In this document: positions 1-10,902 of the stretch, in pieces
Numbering within the stretch: position 1 is the stretch's first letter
Layout of the letters: the number at the start of each line of letters is the position of its first letter
Assembly: GCA_963920635.1 (NCBI GenBank)
Contig: OY987301.1
Coordinates: forward strand, 41,949,820-42,013,819
DNA: 64,000 nucleotides
Source: Pseudeuparius sepicola
Lineage: Eukaryota > Arthropoda > Insecta > Coleoptera > Anthribidae
Direction: 5' to 3'
Notes under the pieces: generated by a model
The model's database searches: none
The model's input: the letters and a program-made list of their open reading frames with translations, nothing else
Told to the model about the DNA's origin: nothing
Translations under genes and position numbers: made by a program

Positions 1-124
1 ACAGCTTTTGATGATATTTGTAAGTAAAAAAACGAATTTCTACTTATTAAGTGATAAAATAAGTTTAGTCGTTGATTATCAGTGCTGCTAACCTTTTCTG
101 TAACTTCATTCTCCTTTTATTGTA

Positions 125-175
125 GCTTTAGCCTGATGATGTAACTTTGGAGTTACGAAACTGGTAGCTTTTTTG
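125..175 (+). ncRNA. Hammerhead ribozyme-like motif 1
   Basis: The core box CTGATGA (133-139) is followed by one extra T, then a perfect 6-bp stem II, GTAACT (141-146) with AGTTAC (151-156), closed by loop TTGG. GAAA follows at 157-160. A minimal stem III (A160-C161 with G164-T165, 2-nt loop) leads to cleavage triplet GTA (164-166). The next bases GCT (167-169) pair with AGC (130-132) to start stem I. This is the order of a type I hammerhead with a tiny stem III, the form known from Penelope-like elements and animal retrozymes. The extra T before stem II and a stem I of only 3 visible bp are weak points. It probably belongs to an element that continues left of the window. Confidence 0.5.
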
Positions 176-508
176 AATTAAAAAGAAATTGTGGGACTGA
201 GGTCTGTTTTCTTATTTTTCTTTCTAAAATATGAATAACCCACATGGGGTCCCTCTTCAATTGATTAAATAATAATTTATTTTTGGGACACAATAATAAA
301 TGAAAATTTTTGAAAAATGACATATTGTGAGTTCAATGAGTTCTTAATGGCATTAATAATCTCAAGAATAATCTCTTCTTCACCTTCAAGCGTTTGAGAA
401 GGTCTACCTCTCCTACCATATTATCAGGGGTAATATAACAAGAACAAGTGGTCTGCCTATTATCGATAATACACTTTCGTTAATTTAACGAATTATAATC
501 CCAAAGCT

Positions 509-545
509 GAAAATACCACGACTGCGCAGCAGGAGTGGTATTTTC
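509..545. repeat. Short hairpin with ACCAC/GTGGT arms
   Basis: GAAAATACCAC (509-519) is the exact reverse complement of GTGGTATTTTC (535-545), with a 15-base loop. It is one of several related palindromes between 450 and 1500. Others are ATTATCGATAAT at 459-470, TTCGTTAA/TTTAACGAA at 476-492 and an imperfect ATACCAC-type palindrome at about 593-608. Confidence 0.6.
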
Positions 546-832
546 TTAGCATTGAGTGATAAATTAAGGAAAGGTATTATCTATTATTAGGCATACCACG
601 AGTTGTATTTAAAAAGAGAATTTAACAACTGGCAAATAGTTAGTTTGACAGATAGCTGTCAGTTAGATTGAACTTTCGGTTCTGAATATGTTTTTTATGC
701 TAATAGATATTTAAAGATCAATGTGTTAACTGAAAACATCTATTCTAGTCCTATATTAAATTTGGTAATGTGTTTTAGCTGCCACAATATTGGTTTAGCG
801 TAACTAGGACGTAACTAAGAGAGCAGGATTTC

Positions 833-1041
833 AGCGAAAATACCACTAGTGGTATTATCGTATGTAATATCACTAGTGCCGGAAATTTTATCGATAATTT
901 TTTCGAAAGCGCTATTTTGCCTAGAAAGATCACGAGTATACATTGGGCTTTTATTTTCTGATAAAATCCCGAGAGCGAAGCTCGGCTTGAGAATAAAATT
1001 ATCAAGAAAAATTTCCGGCACGAGTGGTATTTGTCGAGATT
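833..1041. repeat. Foldback repeat with ACCACTAGTGGT palindrome
   Basis: The left arm begins with a 24-26 bp near-perfect palindrome centred on ACTAGT (about 835-858), then GTGCCGGAAATTTT and GATAATTTT. The right arm (about 992-1041) is its reverse complement, ending GGCACGAGTGGTATTTGTCG. The unpaired middle is about 90 bp. No reading frame of interest is present. It looks like a small foldback or hairpin-ended element; superfamily unknown. Confidence 0.55.
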
Positions 1042-1425
1042 ATTTCACGAATACGATTTAATAATTTCTGTATTAATTTTTTCTATGTTTACATTTCCAA
1101 AACGACTCATTTTGAACGAGTTTATTGACAGCTTCGACTGTAGCGTTCGAGTAAACAAACATAACATGACGCTTAGGTATCCAAGGCAAATGCGATTATA
1201 CCTACACCCTGTCGGCGTCGGTTTATTTTCTGAATGTGTCATAAATTTAAAAGGAGGCGGAGGTCTAAATAACAAGAATTTAGCAATGTAAAAGTTATAT
1301 AAATTCATTGATATAATGCTTAATAATACCGCAACATAATTTATAAGCTGCATAATTTAGAACAGTGTGAAACACACAAACAAACTTTAAGAAGTAGGTA
1401 CGTGTTTGTATCCAACAGATTCGCG

Positions 1426-1438
1426 GTTGCTAAGCAAC
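1426..1438. promoter_or_regulatory. Possible RFX X-box-like palindrome
   Basis: GTTGCTAAGCAAC is a 13-base palindrome resembling the X-box bound by RFX factors (GTNRCC/RGYAAC half-sites). There is no ciliary or other gene next to it in the window, so it may be chance. Confidence 0.2.
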
Positions 1439-1443
1439 GAAGT

Positions 1444-1493
1444 GATAATTTGCACAAGTGCAATTACCGGTAATTGCACTAGTGCAAATTATC
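1444..1493. repeat. 50-bp near-perfect palindrome
   Basis: A palindrome centred on ACCGGT with arms GATAATTTGCAC...GTGCAAATTATC and a single mismatch pair. It has no loop and could extrude as a cruciform. It shares GATAAT and CACTAGTG words with the foldback at 833-1041. Confidence 0.75.
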
Positions 1494-1980
1494 GCTAGCA
1501 GAGGCATATCATTGGTTGGATTTTTATGGAAGGAGCTACCTTATTGGATGCAAACAGTATGAGGGAATAATCGCTGAAATCATCACCTGATTGGTTAATA
1601 TTTCAAAAATCATATCATTTCATTGGTTCGTATTGGCAGGCGTTGAGTTCTCTCTTAAATTCCCTACAACCCCTAGCCCATTAAACGACATGCAGAAAAA
1701 ATCATGTGGTGTAAGATAAGGACTTCGTGGAGCAGATTTGGAACAAACACGTGAAGCTACAGCATATTCCGATGGAATTCATCGTAAACTAATTACGAGT
1801 CCACTAAATCGTACATATTCAGGCTACTGATTGTACTGTGATAATGCATTATACAGCACAACCTATACTATCTACTAAAAGGCAGGTATACTAACCGCCT
1901 TGACCAAGACTAACAAAACACAATAAAAGTAAATAAAGGTTTTTAATGTACAATCTCTACGTTATCTTAAAACTAGTATA

Positions 1981-2716
1981 TACAGGGTGGCCAAACGGAA
2001 ACCAAATAGATACCATAACAAGTAAGGAATTTTCTTTCTAGAAAATTGCAAAAGTACGTCCATTTTGTTTGGGATCTTTTGGGCATGAATTTAACAGTTT
2101 TATCTGCAACCCCCTACGTTTGGGAAGGATTCCATTCGAAAATGTTAAATGGCAAGAGGGTCGAGTTGCACATCGTTGGAAAGCCCATGCAATTCTCTAC
2201 TCATTTTTGAAGTTTGATGGATCTTTCAAAAAGATACGGGCGATTAAACGAAAGCGAAACATTAGGAGTCTTCGGGCAGCCAGATTTTTTTAAAAAATTT
2301 AAAAGTTGGGCATCGTGTGGACAATAATTAAAAGACCTTCCAAGCAAGAAAACTGCTCAACGTTCTTTTCGATTTAAGGATTTGGGAACAATGATGTGTC
2401 CAAGCGCTTTTTAAAAAAATCTGTATGACCGACGACGCCTAATGTTTCGTTTTCTTTTAATCGCTCATAACTTTTTGAAAAATCCATCAAATTTCACCGT
2501 TGTGTAGAGAATTGAAACGGGTTTCCAACGATGTGCAACTCGACCCCCTTGCCATTTAACATTGTCAAAGGAATACAACTCCCGCTCAGGGGGTTGCAGA
2601 TAAAATTGTTAAATTCATGCCCAAAAAATGTCCCCCTCCCAAAGAAAACCGACGTCTTTCTAAAAAAATCCCTAGTTGTTATTGAGTGTGTTTCGTTTTC
2701 GTTTTGCCACCCTGTA
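1981..2716. mobile_element. Foldback MITE, Tc1/mariner-like ends
   Basis: The element begins TA-CAGGGTGGCCAAACGG and ends in the reverse complement of CAGGGTGGCAAAACG followed by TA, so the target duplication is TA as in Tc1/mariner elements. The two arms are about 300 bp each and can be matched along their length, for example TTGCCATTTAACATT near 2560 against its complement near 2140. The roughly 100-bp centre is unpaired. No transposase is encoded, so it would need one supplied in trans. Confidence 0.75.
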
Positions 2717-2773
2717 TAAACAAATTCTGTGAAACAATTCACCCTGAAACTAGAGATGTGAATTATTTACATT

Positions 2774-2991
2774 ATACAGGGTGTCCAACTTTAAAAGTGT
2801 ACAAATCCGTAAAATCTTCATTTTTGGAGATAATAGCCTAAACCTTTTTTTGTTTGAAAGGCCTTCAAAAAACGCTTCTTTTGACCTTGCTGCCATTTTC
2901 AAAATGCAAATCCAGGGCCGGCTCCGATTTGCAATTATCATTGCATGCAGTAATTTTAGATGGCACAGATAAGAACACTCTGTATATTTCG
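2774..2991. mobile_element. Small MITE with TACAGGGTG-type ends (tentative)
   Basis: The left end reads TATACAGGGTGTCC and the right end is the complement of ATACAGAGTGTTC. That makes a 215-bp unit bounded by short imperfect inverted repeats and TA. No reading frame. Only the ends support the call. Confidence 0.4.
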
Positions 2992-3039
2992 TATTGGACG
3001 TTTGCACACCAACACCTTGAGTGCTTTATTTTCCTGTGA

Positions 3040-3300
3040 ATCTCCCAGTAGAGCCGCCCTCTGGTCTGCATGGCGCGATGTGTTATGACAAAGTGGCGAG
3101 CGCCTGCGGGGCCTGGGGGCTGCCGGCCTGTCTCCCAGGGCGCCGCTCGCTTTCCGTATTTACGCCCAAATTATTTTTATCGCCGCCTAGAAGCCGCCGC
3201 CGCAATTTGTTGTAATTAATCGCCTCCCGCTGCGAGTTTTTTTAATCCCTCTGCCACTGCAGCTTTTGTACTGGCGGGAAGGGTTTGGGCAATCTGGTGT
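3040..3300. other. GC-rich single-copy block, no gene seen
   Basis: Markedly GC-richer than its surroundings, with runs such as GGGCCTGGGGGCTGCC and GCCGCCGCCGC. No convincing reading frame, and I saw no second copy in the window. It resembles other such blocks here that may be conserved non-coding DNA; function unknown. Confidence 0.3.
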
Positions 3301-3384
3301 ATAGACGTTTCAGTTGGAAAGGCGCGCAAATGGCAACACCGACGCGCAATAAAATATCTACCAATTTTTTAAATCATTACAAAG

Positions 3385-4480
3385 AGTCGTCACTAAAAGC
3401 TCAGAATTTTTTTCTATAAGCTGACCTAGAAAGGCTCGTCGCCCGTCCATCGAATCCAGTTATTCAATTCAAAACTCGAGTAATAAGGATCATTTCACTT
3501 TTCGACCTCATTGCGGAACCTATAACAACATAATCTTTCAGCATGATCAGTATGGTCCATTTGACCAACGATAATTATTATTCTGTATGTCGACTGCAAA
3601 AAAGAGAGTGGCCTTATTATTGGCTCAATCTAGCAAGACAAAAGCATGGTGATATGGAAAGTTAAATTGTATTTTTTGAAGGGCCCTTGTATTTTTTTAT
3701 TATTTCTAGCGAAGGATTGGTTTTATTAACCTACATTAAAAAAATAAGGTTTTACCAACTGTAAGATCGGTATTTCAAAAAATGAGAAGTTTTGCACATC
3801 TGCTGAATAGGTAGGTACCTTTTAAGATAATATAATAATAATAATAGTAATTCTCACCCTCACAATACTCCAAACTAGGAGTACTCCAGAAGCAACCACA
3901 TGCTTGTGCGGGGGAGGGGGGCAATTATTACTATTATTTTATCTTCGTTGCAATTTGCGGCTAGGGCCGACTTTTTTCCCGATAGAACTAGAATAGCATT
4001 CGCTCAAGTACTACGGAAAACTCTAGAAAACAGTAGTAATCCCAGTGAGTGTAGGACAATTAGTAAATCACACGGATAAAGCTATTTAGGAGCAATACCG
4101 TGAACCCACATTTGTCCAGCGCTCTTGGCCATAGCAGTGTTTTTCTTTAAAGACATGTGCATGCGTCTGCCTCGAATCAAGGTCGATCGAAGACAGAAAA
4201 ACATGCAGTCTAAAAAGTAGGCGCCGGTACGAGCGACGCCACCGCAGGATTAAATTTCGCATGTTTTCCAGATTTTCGTATAATACCGAACTTCTGCGAA
4301 AATTTTCTAAAAAGTTTATACTGAGTAGCTACGCTGCTTTCTGAATAAGTAATAAAATCCCTTGTTTCCCGATTTCAAAAAAATATATATACCTATAATA
4401 TGCCCCTCGGCACAAAATTTTCTATTTTTAACTTAATTTCAGCGCCTTGGTAAGTGCACAAATAACTATTACTTCAATGG
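3385..4480. repeat. Dispersed repeat copy 1 (interrupted by SINE-like element)
   Basis: Segments at about 3385-3600 and 4345-4475 match the right end of the window (about 62500-62730 and 62900-63120) in the same order. Shared words include AAAAGCTCAGAA, TCGCCCGTC, ACAATCTTTCAG, CCGATTTCAAAAAA and GCCTTGGTA. The SINE-like element at 3826-4238 sits between the two blocks. No coding capacity seen; identity unknown. Confidence 0.5.
3826..4238 (-). mobile_element. SINE-like element, long copy A
   Basis: Read on the minus strand it runs from CGTCGCTCGTACCGG to a 3' end GAGGGTGAGAA followed by a TTA-type tail (TAATAA on the plus strand, about 3826-3850). A second long copy at 25021-25418 has the same two boundaries. 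Near its 5' end lies ATTCGAGGC, one base off a Pol III B box, which is intact in the second copy. An A box is not clear. The last 65 bases form two hairpins (TACTCC/GGAGTA and AAGCA/TGCTT). A tRNA-derived SINE is the best guess; no coding capacity. Confidence 0.55.
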
Positions 4481-4850
4481 TGTCAACTAAGATTAAAATA
4501 ATAATACCTACATATATCAATAACTTGATTTGAATATTGGTAGGTATTATTAATTACTTGAAATTGTCCATAAACTTGCCCCTGTGGACATTTCCCACTG
4601 ATAAAGAAATACATATAAAGTTCCTATTATCAATAAAGTACATCCTTTAGATATCACTGTAACCTTTTTTGTTAATGATTGTCCGGATTTTTCAGTTCCA
4701 AAAAACCATGTGTGCTTGGGTACACCGAAGGGTTGCAGCACGAGGCATAGCCGAGGGCGGTAACCGATTGCACGAAGCAGAAGGCCGAGTGCAGCCCCGC
4801 GCCGAGCGATGCGAGGCGTGCCGCCCGGAGGGACTGGGATTTCTAGATAA

Positions 4851-6241
4851 TATACAGGCTGACCGTATTTCGAGTCTAGGCGAGGGAATCTTGGTTATCT
4901 TAAGAGATACGAGGTCGGTTAAATTGGAGCAAAGTTGCGAAATTTGATAGCGAGTAACATGGTAGAAAAAAATTTTGGCTGGCGCTTCTCGTTTTGAAAA
5001 TAATGGGAAAAACTGAAAATCGTCGTTTTCGTTTTTATTTTTTTAAACGAAACGAATGGGGCTGGACATTTTTAAGTTAAACATTATTAAGGCTAAATAT
5101 GACCTCACGTTTTTTTTCTCGCCTCCATGGACAAAAATATGACTATCAACTTTTATTTTTCTTATGGGCGCCATATTGGATTTTTGCATTTTTGAAAAGA
5201 GGATTTTTTTCTGGTTAAAATGATATGTCACACATTATGCTTTATTTTGTTTTTCTTGCCATAATATCAAATTAATCATTTTTGCATAGAGTGCCTTGGA
5301 AACATAAGCCTAGTTACCCATTGTTACGAAGTGTGCTTTGGAATATTGTTTATCTGTTCAGTAAAAATTCAGTTAATGTTAAATTTATTGATTAAATAAA
5401 TCATAAACATACCACGAGAGTATGATGATCTGAGACCTTATTTATTCGTCATTTGCCATAATATAACACATTAATACTAAAAAAGTCAAACTAGAAACAC
5501 AAGAACAACAAAAACCTAGACAAGCAGACAATCCTATTTTACAATAAATGTTGAATTTGTCCTCTCTGTTCCTCAAGGCACAATGCAACACGTTTCCTTA
5601 AATTGCTTATGGCTCGTGCAATATCCCTTCGTCGCTATTTATATTTGTGGAATAATAAATTTGAATCATGTCTTTTCCTCGTGTGAAAATGACTTTTTTG
5701 GCAGTAAAATAGAGTATCCGTGACACTTCAAATTGTACTAAACTATCAAACGTTATGGGGCTTATGTTTCCAAGGCACTCTATGCAAAAACGATTAATTT
5801 GATATTACGGCAAGAAAAACAAAGTAAAGCATAATGTATGACATATAATTTTAACCAGAAAAAAATCCTCTTTTCAAAAATGTAAAAATCCAATATGGCG
5901 TCCATAATAAAAATAAAAGTTGATCGTCATAATATCTTTGTCCAGGGAGACTACAAAAAAATTCGAGGTCATATTTAGATTCCTTATATAAAAAAGTGCC
6001 TTAATAATGTTTAACTTAGAAATGTCCAGCCTCATTCGTTTTCGTTTAAAAAAATAAAAACGAAAACGACGATTTTCAGTTTTTCCCATTATTTTCAAAA
6101 CGAGAAGGGCCATCCAAAACTTTTTTTTACCATGTTACTGGGCATCAAATTCCGCAACTTTGCCCCAATTTAACCGACGTCGTATCTCCTAAGATAACCA
6201 AGATCCTCAAGCATAGACTCGAAATACGGTCACCCTGTATA
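4851..6241. mobile_element. Large foldback element with 460-bp arms, TA ends
   Basis: Arms at 4851-5313 and 5760-6241 are reverse complements with scattered differences. Outer ends are TATACAGGCTGACCG and the complement of TATACAGGGTGACCG; inner ends are GGAAACATAAGCC/GGCTTATGTTTCC. The 450-bp centre contains the decayed 3' end of a transposase-like frame on the minus strand. TA target and CAGGGTG ends place it with Tc1/mariner elements. Transcription through it would give a long hairpin RNA. Confidence 0.8.
5539..5640 (-). pseudogene. Remnant of transposase C-terminus inside foldback
   Basis: On the minus strand the frame ending at the stop 5541-5539 reads RRRDIARAISNLRKR, then ALCLEEQRGQIQHLL, stop. 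The closing pattern (basic helix, cysteine, G-x-x-x-HLL end) resembles the C-termini of IS630/Tc1/mariner transposases. The frame is cut by a stop just upstream, so only about 31 codons remain. Inferred from motif resemblance. Confidence 0.35.
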
Positions 6242-7110
6242 TTAACAGCTGACAATGGTGGCTCTCTCTAGAAATTGGTGAAAAAGGAGCAAACGGAAAT
6301 CCCTTTTTTGGGACCGAGGAGGAAGTGAGGATTTTTTACGGGTCCTTTAGAAATCCGATAAACGTATTTTCAAAGCCTCGAAAATTATCCCGGCTTAAAT
6401 ACGACGCGAAAGACAATGGTAAGTTTCGGTCCTCGAGATGCAAAGGTAAATAAAATGCGTGTTTATCGTCAATGATAATAATATAGTTTTACATCGTGCT
6501 TCCTGATGTAGGTAGACGTGAACTTGTTTCCTCTTGAAAATCGACGATATTATACGAATATTGAACGCCGCCGCTGGCCCGGCTCATCCGGAGGAACGAT
6601 TATTCCGATCCGAATCATATCTGCATAAAGCGGGGCCCCTCATCTGTCGCGCCCGGTAATCTATTTACGGGTTTTTGTGCTCTTATCCGCGCCCCCGTGG
6701 CGAGGTTGGAGCAGGGGTGACAGTAAACTGGTGCCATACCTACTTCGAAAGTTTTCCAAGATACAAATTTGAGGTAAACCACAGCGATTCTTTACAGGCG
6801 AAGCATACCTATTATGTAAAACCTCGAAAGCCATCCTGTGGCCGCCACATTTTTTTACCGATTATATTAGATCATCATAGGTTGTAAGGAACCAAAGCAA
6901 TTTACTTAGAGGATATAATATTATATCTTTAATTATTTCGAATATTCCAAATACCTACTAGAACCTAACTTTTTTTTATTGGAATTGATATCCTTAATAA
7001 GGTCAAGGATTCAAAATATAAGATTGAATGTAGAATTTTTATATAGATACAGTATGGCACACGGATAGGTGAAACGACTCTTGTTAATAAAATGGAAAAT
7101 AAAAATAAAG
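6242..7110. other. No gene seen; GC-rich block at 6540-6720
   Basis: Unique-looking sequence between two inverted-repeat elements. The 6540-6720 part is GC-rich and contains ATTCCGATCCGAATCAT and CATAAAGCGGGGCCCC. It carries no reading frame that looks coding. Possibly regulatory; unproven. Confidence 0.25.
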
Positions 7111-7432
7111 AAGCTTTTATTTAAGCCATGTACTAAAACGATTAAAATAAGTTTAGGTTTTCGTTAAGATAATTCATTCCAAATTGCAAATTTTTCCAAA
7201 TTGAAAAGCTTGTCGCGCGAAATGTTGATGAAAGTAGGCAACAATTAATTTTATTGGACAGTGATTAGTTGATAAACAAGTACCTATATGCCAAAGTATA
7301 CATTTTTTTCTTTACAATTCGCGCGACAAGCTTTTCAATTTGCAAAAACTTGTCGCAATTTGGAATTGAATTATCTTAACGAAAACCTAAACTTATTTTA
7401 ATCGTTTTAGTACATGGCTTAAATAAAAGCTT
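7111..7432. mobile_element. Hairpin MITE copy 1 (paired with minisatellite)
   Basis: Inverted arms start AAGCTTTTATTTAAGCCATG and carry AAGTTTAGGTTTTCGTTAAG, which recurs in complement near 7380. An inner pair AAAAGCTTGTCGCGCGAA/TTCGCGCGACAAGCTTTT adds a second hairpin. A closely related copy lies at 52460-52770. In both places the hairpin is followed directly by a tandem repeat of the same sequence family, so the two parts seem to belong to one composite element. Confidence 0.65.
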
Positions 7433-7489
7433 GTTTTTAAAAAGGTCTTTTTTATTTTTAATTTTATTTTGTGCTTTTTAGTAGGTACC

Positions 7490-7970
7490 TACCTATTTTA
7501 TTCCCATGTCAGGAGGGTGGTAAAGAAATTTAGTCCGCCATCTTGGAGCGGCCGCCATATTGGATTTCGTATGAAGTTATTCACCTTATTGTTTTCTACC
7601 CGTCGAGCTCTTTCATTTGATACCCATGTTGGGTATCAAATAGGTAATCCGCCATCTTGGAGCGGCGGTCATATTGAATTTAGTGTGATGTCACTAACTT
7701 TATCGTTTTCTACTCTTCAAGTCCTTTCATTTGATACCCATATTATTAAGGGAGTTGAAAAGAAAATGTAATCCGCCATCTTGAGGCGGCGGCCATATTG
7801 AATTTAGTGTGATGTCACTAACTTTTTCGTTTTCTACTTTTCAAGCCCTTTCATTTGATACCCACATTAAGGGGGTCGACAAAAAATACATCATCCGCCA
7901 TCTTGGAGCGGCGGCCATTTTGAAAGTATTACAATATTGAGTATTGCATATTGTTTTGTCACCGGAACTA
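7490..7970. repeat. Tandem repeat, ~122-bp unit, 4 copies
   Basis: CCGCCATCTTGG-type starts occur at 7535, 7649, 7773 and 7895 (spacings 114, 124, 122). Each unit continues with GGCCATATTG, TTTTCTAC, CCTTTCATTTGATACCCA. The same unit appears about twice at 52860-53100 after the related hairpin element. Confidence 0.75.
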
Positions 7971-8289
7971 AAGGTGTATGCGAAATTTCAGCTCAATCGG
8001 ATGTCAGGAAGTGGTTCTAATTCAGCTTGCAAGATTTGACCTAAACATAGGCCTTGGAAATTTCAAGAACCAATTTTTCAGACTAGTAAAGTGCCCTTTT
8101 TTAGTTATTATGACAAAATTTTGTTAAGAAAACTTTTTCAGAATAAAAAACTGAGTAGGTAATACTAAAAAAAATTAAAATGCAAAAAACAAAGTATAGG
8201 CCTAGGCTATTGGCAGTTTTCACATCTTCTCAGTATTTCATTCTGAGTCTTAGCACTGCCGCTAGCAATATTCCCGTGCAATTTAAAAA

Positions 8290-8536
8290 GTATGATATAA
8301 ATGTTTGTGCTGAAATTAAAGCATAACACTGGTGCCTATGATGTGCATACAACATGCCCCTAAGATATTTGAAATGTTATAATGCCCGCCGTTTGTAGAA
8401 TCAAGACTAAAACACCAATATAATGCAGATGAGAACGAGAATGAGAGGTACCTATTTCTTATTTCTTCAGTGTCACCTTCCACAAAAAAAAAATAGATAT
8501 GTGGCAACATATAATTCATCACCGAATCACCCTGTA
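8290..8536. repeat. Dispersed repeat end, copy 1
   Basis: The right edge ends CCTGTATACC after TCACCGAATCACC and shares GGCAACATA, CACTTTCCACAAA-like and CTGAAGAAAT-like words, in complement, with 9902-10165. It looks like one end of a TACAGGGTG-type element whose other end is lost. Confidence 0.4.
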
Positions 8537-9492
8537 TACCTAGACTCTAGAGTGGGCCAGGAAAAACGAGAATTTGTATTTTTGTCTTTTTTTCCAACAG
8601 TCTTGAATCAAATTGATTAAAACACAGGGTACAATGTGAGACAGGTGGCTAGGTTATTTGTTCTGTTGCGATTTTGCTTTGACTTGATAATATCAACACA
8701 TTGTAGAGTGAATAGAAGCAATATTTTGAGTAAGGCATGTTTGGCTAAATAGAATTATTATGGCATCGTGAAATCTTCCTTTACCATTATTGAAGGGGTA
8801 CCCTGTAGCTGTTAAGAAACACTATATTGCCTTTCTTTTTCGCATTGGGTACTACAACAATTATTGACTTAATAATGATCTTTAGTAAAATACTACCCTT
8901 TTGATATTGGTCACGGCTACACTATACCCCGATTACTGTAAGAAGTCCCGATTTTGTCAGATGACATTCTCCACAAAATCCCTATATAGGAATTTTCTGT
9001 TAACCATGGGTATGACATTGGTATATGTGTCTCAACTAGTTAATGACGTCACTCATTGATTTATGATGTGAAAAGATACCCAAGTGATGCGAAAAAATAA
9101 CATAATAAAATAGAAACCTTAATAATAATTTCAAACGTCATGGAAACACTTTCATTTTGGTATTTTGGTATAATCAGCTACTTGCGACAGCGTCTATGGT
9201 GCGTACTCAGGCAAATTTTATTTCGGTGTTGTGAAAGTGACAGTGAAGGTTTTCCGGATCGTTCAAAAGGGTTCAAACTTTGAGCAGTGAAAATATTCGC
9301 GGGTTTTGTACGTTTCGTGAGTTTTACCGTTATCTGTGTTGTTCTTGTTCGTGTTATTAGTAGTAATTCGTTGTGCAAATGGGCTCGTTACTGACCTGCA
9401 CTTATGACCCGGTTGCATTTGTTGCTGCATTGATGCCAACTTAGGATGGCGAAATTACCAATTGACAGTCCCAGTAAGGACTTCTTAAAATA

Positions 9493-9553
9493 ATTTTACT
9501 ATTAAAATGATACTTAGCTACTATTTTACTACTAAAATGATACTTAACTACTA
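9493..9553. repeat. 30-bp tandem duplication
   Basis: TTTTACTATTAAAATGATAC and TTTTACTACTAAAATGATAC follow each other 30 bp apart, two copies. No further function visible. Confidence 0.6.
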
Positions 9554-9604
9554 TTATTACAGCACAATTTGGTTTTAATTTAAAATTGTTGCATACAAGA
9601 AATT

Positions 9605-9757
9605 GATAGCTGTATTTGTTAATTTAGCGTTATGGGAGGTGTACTTTCATTTAATCCCATTATTAAATCCGTCTATTTTGACATCACCCAAAAAGATGTT
9701 GGCTCTATTTACTTTTTATTCTTACTCCCTCTATCCTTGGTTATTACTCCGAGGTAC
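9605..9757. repeat. Dispersed repeat family, copy at 9.6 kb
   Basis: Starts TTTGTTAATTTAGCGTTATG and ends CTCCCTCTATCCTTGG then TTATTACTCCGAGG. The complement of the whole segment is at about 33640-33811, and the CTCCCTCTATCCTTGG end recurs at 34290. Non-coding; probably a MITE fragment. Confidence 0.5.
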
Positions 9758-9901
9758 TAATATAGTCTATTTATCCCCAAAATGAAATATACGTAAACAG
9801 TCCCATCTTCGTGATGCTCACGTGATCAGCAGTCGCTCGTATTATTTACAAACCGGCTGGCTGAGACAAAGTATCTGCACACGACTCAATACTTTGTAAT
9901 G

Positions 9902-10165
9902 ATATACAGGGTGATTCAGTCACTACACGGTGAGGGAGGAAGATGCAAAAGAATTTTTCTCGAAGTTCCAGGGGCAAATGAACCATGATACCAGAGTAAC
10001 TCGATGCTCCTGCTTCAATGTCAACCATCTAGGTTGGCATTGGAGAGCTATGTTGCCACATTTCATTCATTTTTTTGTGGAAAGTGAAACTGAAGAAATA
10101 AAAAATGCCTACCTTTCATCTGTATTTTTTGTGTATTCAGCCTTGATTCTACAAATGGCAGGCGT
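9902..10165. repeat. Dispersed repeat end, copy 2
   Basis: Begins GATATACAGGGTGATTCAGT and matches the complement of 8290-8536. One TA-CAGGGTG end is seen; the partner end is not. Confidence 0.4.
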
Positions 10166-10902
10166 GTTATAAATCTTTAAACATCTTAAGAAAATAATTT
10201 ATTCACATCATAATTTGCTGGAAGTCTTTTCCTTAAAAAAGTAGTCACAATTCGTTTTAGCTCTACGTTAGTTTCGTTGAGCAAAGGCAATTGTCGGGTC
10301 GTAGCGGTAGCATGCGGTAGGAAGTCACAGTACCGACTGTAGCGCTTTATATCGACTGTGGCGACTAGGCGACTCAGTCTTGTCAATATCTTGAACAGGT
10401 GTGTGGACCGTGGCGTACAGAAAGTTTCGCGATTCGCGAGGCCATGAACTTGTACCTATTAAAGTTGAAAGTAAACAATGAGAGAGTGTTTTAATTTTGA
10501 TGCATTTTTGCACATTTTGTACTTAGTTTTGTGTTTTGTCTGCTACTACAGTCTGTGCAAACAACGTGCATCCGTTGTGGGAAACTAAGAGCTCCCTATT
10601 CTCCTACACACCCACTAATTACTAAGGTTGAAAAATAAAAAAGTAATAAATAAAAAAGTAATAAATTCACATAAAGTATAATGCGTACATTTTTTTAAAA
10701 TACCTGGGAAAAGGTTCAAAGAAAGTAAATTTACGATATGTTGATCTGGTAAACGCCGTTAACAAGGGGTATTAATACACTTCTGAATATATATAGTTTT
10801 TGTTGACTTTTGAATTTGTTTAATTTCGAATTCGTGTTCAGCTATTTTTTTCCAACCTGTGGTTACAATTTTTGATATCATGACCTGAGAGTGATCTCGC
10901 CA

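Noticed and set aside
8624..8813. MITE with ACAGGGTAC/GTACCCTGT ends
   Set aside because: Only 9 bases match and no arm homology continues inward, so chance is likely.
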